Part shown: in pieces, positions 56,962 to 64,000 of the stretch
Layout: each line of letters starts with the position of its first letter
Numbering within the stretch: position 1 is the first letter of the stretch
NCBI GenBank assembly: GCA_031841125.1
Contig: CM063113.1
Location: 42,314,197-42,378,196 of the forward strand
Direction of reading: 5' to 3'
Source of the DNA: Acanthococcus lagerstroemiae
Taxonomy: Eukaryota > Arthropoda > Insecta > Hemiptera > Eriococcidae
DNA length: 64,000 nt
Made by a program: the position numbers and the translations under genes
The notes under the pieces: model-generated
Database searches by the model: none
What the model saw: only the letters and a program-made list of their open reading frames with translations
Told to the model about the DNA's origin: nothing

Positions 56962-57427
56962 TGTAAAACTCCGTAAGCGAACATTCATTCTTCTTTGCGA
57001 GTCCATAAATATGGAAGCGAGCATTTCTTAATGTTGAACGATGATTTAAATCAAAACGAAATGCGTTTAGGTCATAAATGGACGCTATTAAGCGTAAGGG
57101 AACTAACCAGCAAAATCGGTTTTTTGAGAACACGTGATCCGAAGTTCAAGAGCCATGTAGAAACTATATACATGTATATGACATAGCGTTTACTGATAAG
57201 CTTTTTTCAACGTGAGTACACATTTTTGAGTCGGGGGCCCAGTTTTGGAAAATTCTACTTTTTATGCTCTTTCCAACGATACTAATAACTCGTTTGGTTT
57301 ACAAATGTCGGTTGGTTTCCTTATGCTTAACAGCGTCCAAATAAGCGTCCGGAAGCATTGAGAAATGCTCTCTTTTGTATTTATGGACTCGCAAAGAAGG
57401 ACGAATGTTCGCTTATGGAGTTTTACA
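56962..57427. mobile_element. 466 bp foldback element
   Basis: The outer ~75 bases of each side are inverted repeats: TGTAAAACTCCGTAAGCG, then CTTCTTTGCGAGTCCATAAA and GCGAGCATTTCTTAATG on the left, with close inverse copies at 57,349-57,427. It lies inside the outer TIR element. The TSD cannot be resolved because the flanking TTTTACAT is itself part of the palindrome. Confidence 0.7.
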
Positions 57428-57512
57428 TTGGAGAGTTGACATTGCCTAGGTAGCGCTAGTGTAAGACACTAACACAAACTAAGTAACGCTCAACACATTG
57501 GAAACGTATGGA

Positions 57513-57671
57513 CAGTGGCGTAGCCAGACTTGTTATGAAGAGGGGGGGGGGTTAGTTTCACTTTTACATTACAGGTGTAATACTTACTATTACCAGAATA
57601 AATTTTAATTTTTCACATTGTCGGCCGATGCCAAGGGGGATCAGACCTCCTCCCTTGTAGCTACACCCCTG
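57513..57671. mobile_element. hAT-like MITE, CAGTGGCGTAGC family, copy 2
   Basis: Left end CAGTGGCGTAGCCAG; right end TAGCTACACCCCTG. TSD CGTATGGA / CGTATGGG at 57,505-57,512 and 57,672-57,679 (7 of 8). The G-rich left and C-rich right subterminal tracts match the copy at 36,140-36,414. Confidence 0.8.
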
Positions 57672-58271
57672 CGTATGGGGGATTATTTCAGCTTCCCTAT
57701 TCTTCCACATCAAAAATCGCGATTTTCAATTTCACGTAATTTCATTTAAAACATGTCCATGGAGGTAATTTATTCTTTTTTATCTTGATAGCTCAGTGTT
57801 ATTGCTGAAATTATTTCAACCACTTTCTTTCAAAAACGATTTTTATAACACGCCAAATGCGTTCAAAGATCACTCCTTTTACACGTTTTTTTATATGAAC
57901 GAGTGAAATTTTTTGGTCAACATCCCAATTGGGTTATAAATTAGAGTTGCAAATGTTGGCACGATTGCTTCTTATCAGTGGTATGAATAGGTGATCATAG
58001 AGATTTTTCTATTTAAAAGTACACTTGATCACCCTTTCATTTTCCCCCGCTAACACCCGCGCAGGTGATTTTGCAGCGCACTCTAGTGCAAGTTTATATC
58101 CCAATGTAAAATGAATGTGAACAAAACGAGCTGGACCCTGATTGCTGCGACTGGCTGGAGCAGCTGCGCAACAGTCCTCGTGACGTCACCGTGAAAAGGT
58201 CTATTGCATGTTTCATTCTTTTCCATCATTTATCCCTGTTTGATTCGTAATCTTGTACCTGAGTTTTTGAT

Positions 58272-58565
58272 TGTTCTAGATTGTAGTTTATAGTTTAGGA
58301 CTAGTCTTTTTCCCGAAGTGTTTTTATGACTAGTCTTTCCATTATTTTGTTTTCCCAAGAAAAATGTCGTGTACTTTTTTAGTATTTTCTTGACTAATAT
58401 GATTGATCATTTCTTGAGTTTCAAGTTGTAGTTTATAGTTGTGGACTAGTCTTTTTCCTAGAAAGTCATTTGCTTAGCCTCAATTTCTGATTAATCTTTC
58501 TATTCGTTTTCTCAAGAAAAACGTTTTGTAGTTTTTTAGGATTTCTTTGGTTAATATGATTAATC
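58272..58565. repeat. Two-unit tandem repeat, 145 bp
   Basis: TTGTAGTTTATAGTT at 58,281 recurs at 58,426, with GGACTAGTCTTTTTCC, CAAGAAAAA and TAATATGATT-AATCATTT following in both. The copies are moderately diverged. Confidence 0.65.
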
Positions 58566-58854
58566 ATTTATTGAGTTATTAATACTTGTATATGTATTGC
58601 TAACTCATTCTCGTATGATGTTGAATCTTCCTAGAAACCCATAAAATCAAACGTAATTTTCTTGCGGTTCTTACTGTGAGAAGATGACAAAATGCTGAGT
58701 CAGTGATATGAAGGGAAGTACTCTATTTTATCTTCATTTGACGGCATACTCTTTTGTCTTGCTTAGCTGAAAATAACTTTTGCCTTGGAAGTATATGATG
58801 AATATTCTTTTTCTTCTGAAATCACGCCAAACTGAGAAGCTTTTTTGGTGGTGA

Positions 58855-58918
58855 TTAAAAACTGGAAAAACCTGAAAAAGTGAAGGAATTTTTTCTTGTG
58901 AAAAAACTGGTCACCCTG
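58855..58918. mobile_element. CAGGGT-type MITE, right end only
   Basis: AAACTGGAAAAACCTG...CTGGTCACCCTG resembles the right end of the CAGGGT family. No left end was found. Confidence 0.4.
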
Positions 58919-59489
58919 TCACGGTCCACTCTTGTCCAGTCGTTCGGCCTCTCGTCAGCCCACCGTACGCACTCTCGGAACACACATGCCGAGGTATCTC
59001 CGAGCGAACACCGCAGGTGCACCGGTCGCTGTCCCAGCAATTTTGACAATGGTTCTGCTACCTATGTTTCTAGACATGCTCAAGACCCAGATTCGTTCGG
59101 AAGATCATTCCACACCTGATTTGGACGTCTTTTCAAACTTTTCCATGCTTACTGACGAGCACTTCGAAAAATCTTCCAAGCTCCAGACATTCTTCTTCCT
59201 TTCTGTGCTTGGTCTGAAACCGGATTCCAGTCAATTTAATGCCTGAGAAATAGCCGAAATGTTCTCCTTACATTCGCTGGTGATTATCCAAATCCGCGAA
59301 TAAACCACTAACCTTTTGCTCCGTTCTAATATTAACAGTAAGATGACCTTGAGAATAAAAACGCCTCCGAGATGGTAATAAAACGTATGTACGAGTACTC
59401 GGCGATAAAATATTCCATCTGGAGACTAGGGACTGTAAATATTCATCCAACCGCATCAGGAAACTGGTCGACGAAGTTGATTTGACGAA
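58919..59489. other. No gene recognised
   Basis: Less AT-rich block at 58,920-59,245 with open frames on both strands (104 codons plus, 64 minus) but no domain. A 93-codon minus frame at 59,268-59,549 overlaps the decayed plus frame described next. Undecided. Confidence 0.3.
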
Positions 59490-59971
59490 TTCTCGAAGCC
59501 ATCCATCTATATAGGAACTATATAAGATCCAATTATAATTTGTTTTCAACTATAGAAAACTACCTTATGCTTATAAAATTTGATTTAACTAACGCGAAGT
59601 ACTCGCGAGAAACTGAAATTATCATTCGGAATGAAATCAAGAAAAATCGCGCAGACAATAACACTGATGAACAAGGTAGAATAAAATAGGTGTAGAAAAT
59701 AGAAAAAAATGATGAAATTCTCAATTTTCTGAAAATGCAATTTACTCAACACGACCGACTGGAATTCGCAGTCGATGAAGGTCCTGCGTCAGCAATGAAC
59801 TTGAACGTTAACTCAAATATCCGCAAAATTATTGCAAGAGCGAATGCGATAATTATACAGTCGTATTGATTTAAATTAGGTAAATCAACCAGAAACGGAA
59901 TCGAAGATGAGGAATTGCTATTATTTGCAGAAAATTATCGCAAGAATATTCATATTGATGAAGAAACGTAA
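59490..59971 (+). pseudogene. Decayed ORF of unknown identity
   Basis: One plus frame runs about 160 codons from about 59,490 to TAA at 59,969-59,971, broken only by three in-frame stops (TAG and TAG near 59,690, TGA at 59,867). Between stops it reads as ordinary, non-repetitive protein: NYLMLIKFDLTNAKYSRETE, LKMQFTQHDRLEFAVDEG and ELLLFAENYRKNIHIDEE. I recognise no family. It may be a host pseudogene, an exon pair or a chance run; keeping one frame across three stops favours decay. Confidence 0.35.
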
Positions 59972-61135
59972 ATGTACGTACCTATGTATAGGAAATAATT
60001 TCATTATTATACCCTAATCGTAAGAAAACAAGGATTTTAAAAGGGAGTGCCATTCAGCGTGCAGTGTGATTAAGTTGCATTTATCGATGTGGTTCTCCAG
60101 AAACCTTGAACTGCGAGTAGAGTCTAAATTTATATAATTTAGATCACTATACGCAAAATGAATGCAAGCGAATGAGAGGCATGGCAGGCGTGAAGAGGAT
60201 GCTGGGGGGGGGTTGAAGACGCCGAAAATCTCTACTGAAATATCAAAAATCTGGGTTGACAAGAAGTCAGACAGAAAGAGTCTTTGGTTTTTGGACTGGC
60301 TCCTGAACTATTTGGAAATCCTTGACTAAAATGTTTTGACTCCTAAGTAGAGAAAAAAATTTATAGTTTATTGTAAGTAATAGGGTTTTTTGTCTCGTTA
60401 AAAACTTGAAAGTTGGAACTAAAACGTGGAGTTCGAAGTAGTAACATTTAAAAATCCACTCTATACTCGATAGAGTCGATCATTGAAAGCTGAAAGGCTA
60501 AAAGATGCCATATGTGAAAATTCGAACATTCAACCTGCATCTAAGCGTGGTCTGAAGATAATTTCCAAAATAACTTTTCATATTTACAAAAGTAAATGAG
60601 ATGAGACCCTTCATCGACTTAACTGCACTTCACCGAAGACCCTTTTCATTTTACAATTCGATGACGAACACCATTCAATAGAACAGCCACGAAAGAATGC
60701 GAAAATGAAAGTGAATATTCAGTCCTCATATTTTCAACGAATATTGAGTAATTTCTTATTGTCAGCCTATTACATCTTCAGTAACAACAAGATCATCAAT
60801 AAATTGGAAGGAAGAAAATGAAAAAAAAAGAGCCAGTGAACTACTTTTATTTAGAAAATACTTTTCCTAACCCTTCGATAACTGCTAACAAAACTACATG
60901 AAAATAACAACAAAATAATACGAAAATAGAAATGATCTTTAAGTAATGTTACTGAAATCTACGGAAGGTCCATTTTCTTTCACCGTTCACATTTTACGTA
61001 ATATCTTGATCAGATGTTGGAAAAATGGGCTAACTATGATGAACAAACAAAGAACTGTAAACTTGGGCCTTCAAAAAAGAGGGAACCGTGATAAACCCTG
61101 CAGTGGTACTCATAGATATTCGACAACTAGTGAAA
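59972..61135. other. No gene recognised
   Basis: AT-rich, no frame above 82 codons and no repeat of this window. Confidence 0.45.
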
Positions 61136-61143
61136 TTCACTAA

Positions 61144-61407
61144 CAGAGCCGGTGCGAAGGAGAGGTGTGAGGTATCACCCTCCCCTAGTCATTTTTCATT
61201 CGGCAATTTTGGCAAAATTTTGCCCAATTTGACAGAATGTCGGAAATTGATATTTCTTTTACACGCCGATTTCACAATTTATCCCACAAGTCAAAAGTTT
61301 TTTCCTTCTTTTTTTTTTTCTTTTGCTTTGATACTTGGGAATTTTGAGTTGAATCAGTTGGAACTTTCACACTCCCCCCCCCCAGGAAAAACTTCGGCAC
61401 GTCCTTG
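61144..61407. mobile_element. hAT-like MITE, CAGGGACGTA family, copy 3
   Basis: Diverged ends CAGAGCCGGTGCGAAG and CTTCGGCACGTCCTTG. Perfect 8-bp TSD TTCACTAA at 61,136-61,143 and 61,408-61,415. The interior phrase CAAGTCAAAAGTTTTTTCC and GGGAATTTTGAGTTGAATC match copies at 35,298 and 36,996. Confidence 0.85.
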
Positions 61408-61664
61408 TTCACTAATAGGCTTGTAACACAATAACTACCTTTAATTAAACATGGTGTATATTACGGTCAAATCATTATTTTGAGTTACAAGAAACCTATT
61501 TTGATTGAAAAATGAAAATTTACAATCATCAAAAATCAGTATTGCCAACAAAAAATTAACATTCGAAATTTTGAATTTATTAATTTGATCATTTACATAT
61601 CTACGTTAAAAAATTACAACCCTCGCATAAAAGAATTTTTTGGAACCCCGGGTCACTAACGTCC

Positions 61665-61772
61665 CTCCAGTCACTGATGCGATGCTCGAAAGGGTAGTTC
61701 CTGTGGCCGGGGGTGCGGTGTCATAGGGGCCACTTTGGCATGCGTGCATCGCCATACGTCCCACCACACCAA
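61665..61772 (+). repeat. Dispersed ~100 bp repeat, copy 3
   Basis: CTCCAGTCACTGATGCGATG, CTCGAAAGGGTAGTTCC, GGGGGTGCGGTGTCATAGGG and GCCACTTTGGCATGCG, direct match to 16,326-16,432. Confidence 0.65.
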
Positions 61773-62696
61773 CCCCTGAAATACGCCCATCCCTGTTGTG
61801 CTAGTGGTTATCAAAGACCTAATCTTAGGTAGTATTGAGCGCCTCATCAGTCGTTGATATACCTTAAATCATACCGCGCTGCAAAAATCGCGAATAGGAA
61901 TTTTATTGATTTTCACTAAGTGTACCCTCGCAGGGTTTAATTTGCAGAACCCCCAAAATAAAAAATCGTTTTATCTTCTTATCTGTGGTCCGCCAGACCC
62001 CTGAGTATTTGTGCGCCGGTATAATCTCGCCTTGTTAACCTGAAATCAAGTTCATATTCATGTCTACCTATTATAAGAGAAGTTAGTTATTAATATTCGC
62101 CACCTCCACCTTCTGGGCCGGAATGTTCAAATACCTAGTAAAATTTATCAAAAGTCACTCCACCCCTGCCACTGTTTTAACGCTGGTCCTGGTGGTAGAA
62201 TTGCAGGGTGTCTAACTGTCATTTAAGTCATTTTATTTTCAATCATGGTAATTGAAAAATTTTTTAATAAGCAAATTATACCTTGAAAGAGAGAAAAAAT
62301 AATTTAGAGTTGGAAAATTCTATTATAATGACCAGGGCTGCAATTTTTACTATATTTCTATCTATGGCTCCAGAAGTTTTAAAAGATCTTCACGAAGCAC
62401 AGAGTTCTGAGTCAAATGAGCAGTATATTACTTAATTTTGTGTATTTTGCATATTTTTGCATTTACTGCGTATTTTGCATCAATTCTGCATATTTTTCAA
62501 AAAAAAATTTCAAAGAGTGATTTTTCTAGTTTGTGACTCAAAAATACTGAAAATAATTCCCGTCTCAAACAAAAATTTAAAAAAATGGAAAGGCCTAATA
62601 CCTGATATTAATCAAGAGAATAGTTTAAAAAAAAAAGAACATGTTTATTTGTCAGTGAGATACCCATTCTCTTGCCCGCTTCACATTCATCAATCA
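61773..62696. other. Mostly unassigned; one MITE left end
   Basis: CAGGGTGTCTAACTG at 62,204 resembles the left end of the CAGGGT family, without a matching right end. The remainder is AT-rich with TTTTGCATATTTT-like text near 62,440-62,495. Confidence 0.4.
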
Positions 62697-62780
62697 TTTA
62701 TTATTTATTTATTATTTATTTATTTAATATTACTGTCCCCTTCTACAGCCAAAACTGACCAGATTAGGAGGGGACAATGT
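62697..62780 (-). mobile_element. 3' end of the CR1/L2-like LINE family
   Basis: An (ATTT)n-like tail at 62,697-62,727 is followed by GTCCCCTT (62,735-62,742) and GAGGGGAC (62,768-62,775), a stem with one G-T type pair, around ACAGCC and CTGACCAG. Same layout and orientation as at 25,091-25,164. Confidence 0.65.
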
Positions 62781-62902
62781 ACAGTGTATTGCAATTTTTC
62801 CACTATTAATTGAAGAATAATAGGGCTGGGAAAATGATGGGAAATAATCTGTCTGGAGGGCTGAAGGGCGATGTACCCTAAAAATACTGGAAGCAAATGA
62901 AA

Positions 62903-63066
62903 CAAACTGATTTCAAATGACCAGTTAAACTGATTCCAAATAACTGTTAAAACTGATTTCAAATAACTAGTTAAAACCTATTTAAAATAACCAGTCAAAA
63001 ACCTACATCAAATAACCGGTTGAAATAGACATCAAATAACCAATTAAAACCAGTTCCAAATTACTG
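62903..63066. repeat. ~23-24 bp minisatellite, about seven units
   Basis: The unit resembles AAAACTGATTTCAAATAACC then AGTT. Units vary by point changes (CAAATGACC, CAAATAACT, AAAATAACC, CAAATAACCGG, CAAATTACTGG). Confidence 0.75.
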
Positions 63067-63205
63067 GCGCAGAAAAACGTTACCATTGTAATGCAGTTGC
63101 GTATTCCTCTTCACACGGTCATTCATTCCACCATGTTTCAACCAGCCAATACAGAGAATGCCGGAGAATGGACGAGTAGAGAAGCATTTAAATGGGTATG
63201 TGCAT
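63061..63205 (+). repeat. Dispersed ~540 bp family, partial copy 5
   Basis: GGCGCAGAAAAACGTTACC, ATGCAGTTGCGTATTCC, CGGTCATTCATTCCACCATG and CAGAGAATGCC match the right part of 23,293-23,835. Confidence 0.6.
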
Positions 63206-64000
63206 AGGGATGGGGGAAATCGATAATTTTTCTTATTAATTATAATCAATTACAGACCACATCTTATCGATTATAATCAATAATTTTACGGGGTAAACTT
63301 GATGTTTTTTCATTTTATTTTTTTCATTTTTTGATATCTTGATGCTGAATTTATTGAGTTAGGTCACTACCGAGTATTTAATAAAGCGGTGTAATCATTT
63401 TTGTAAAATAAAACCATCACCTAAATGAAAAGAGCAAAAAAAAAAAAAAAAAAAAAAGAAACCAAAAGCATATGTCATACCTCGATGAGATTAACGGCAT
63501 GATTATCAATTCTATCAAAGGAGCTGAATGCTGAAGCAGAAAATTTACGCAAATTATTTTTCACTTTTTCTTTTGGGCTTTTTGTTGCTAGCAGAGGTTG
63601 AAAATCAGCCAAAAGTGTAAGCCGAAAAGCCGATAGCTGTTAATTTTCATGGTATACAGTTGAAAGTTGAAAGCCAAAGTCTAATGTAAAAATACTGAAA
63701 GCTTAAGCTAAAGTTTTATTAATCGACTTTCTTACGACTTTTCCTTTTTACTGGTCACACACTGTATACTGCGCACTCGTAGTTTGCTGTTTGCTCGCAG
63801 AGCTAGGGCTAAGCTAGCAGCGTTTTACGTTTTACTTTGCCTATGCTCTCATTATGATACTAATAAAAAGGGCCGTACCTCCATGTAATCTAAGGCCTAT
63901 TTTCATAAATCTGATGTTGATTCTCTGGTTCTACGTTCTAGTCATCCAGTCATCGGCTCATTTCTCTTGGTCTTGTCTTGGTCTTTTGTCTTAGCTTATG
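63206..64000. other. No gene recognised; A run and AAAGC text
   Basis: A pure A run at about 63,435-63,457. AAAGCCGAAAAGC / GTTGAAAGTTGAAAGCC text at 63,590-63,730 resembles the repeat at 1,569-1,905 and the right end of the hAT-like element ending 56,913. Palindromic ATCGATTATAATCAAT-like text lies near 63,220-63,285. Confidence 0.4.

Larger units (their letters stand above)
54385..58205. mobile_element. Outer TIR element interrupted by nested insertions
   Basis: Arms: the left starts AATAGACCTTTTCATGG at 54,385 and the right ends with its inverse at 58,205. Both continue GACGTCA, GAGGACTGTTGCGCAG, CTGCTCCAGC and CGCAGCA. The left arm resumes after the hAT-like insert at 56,914 (GAGTCCAGCTTGTTTTG, TACATTCATTTTACAT), matching the right arm at 58,104-58,150. 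Without the insert it would be about 1.37 kb. No TSD is clear. Confidence 0.7.

Overview
The window reads as eukaryotic, repeat-dominated intergenic DNA from an arthropod, most likely an insect. It is AT-rich, has no operon structure and no long intact ORF, and carries remnants of four LINE types typical of insects: CR1/L2-like, RTE-like, Jockey-like and I-like. It also holds many short terminal-inverted-repeat elements, tRNA-headed SINEs and degenerate satellites. The species cannot be fixed from sequence alone. I could not recognise any intact host protein-coding gene, and found no functional tRNA, rRNA or CRISPR array. Layout: 1-11.8 kb holds a TIR element (1906-2474), a two-unit tandem duplication (3.0-4.0 kb), a degenerate ~320-400 bp array (6.5-7.8 kb), a TIR-like element with a recurring 14-mer (8.0-8.8 kb), the first copy of a ~540 bp dispersed family and a composite direct/inverted repeat (9.8-10.4 kb). 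11.8-14.3 kb is a minus-strand RTE-like LINE broken by two MITEs. 14.5-25 kb is mostly ~140 bp degenerate repeats, a CAGGGT-type MITE and dispersed repeats. 25.1-28.7 kb is the best preserved LINE (minus strand, endonuclease to RT to C-terminus, several frameshifts), ending in a 9-bp-stem hairpin and an (ATTT)n tail. 30-33.5 kb has a SINE-like head, a ~120 bp tandem array, a 1.6 kb minisatellite that flips orientation, and a dimeric palindrome. 34.3-38.2 kb is packed with hAT-like MITEs. 40.4-41.3 kb is a Jockey-like ORF1 plus the start of ORF2. 43.7-49.2 kb has SINEs, two more CAGGGT elements, a 1.28 kb TIR element and a foldback MITE. 51.2-53.5 kb is a plus-strand I-like LINE with RNase H. 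54.4-58.2 kb is a nested insertion stack. 58.3-64 kb holds one decayed ORF, another hAT-like MITE, LINE tails and minisatellites. How the parts relate: the elements do not form a working pathway. They record successive insertions, and target-site duplications (TSDs) let several be ordered. The best stack is 54,385-58,205: an outer TIR element, cut by a 2,445 bp hAT-like element with a perfect 8-bp TSD, which itself carries an RTE-like fragment. All family names are inferences from motifs, TIRs and TSDs; nothing was searched against a database.
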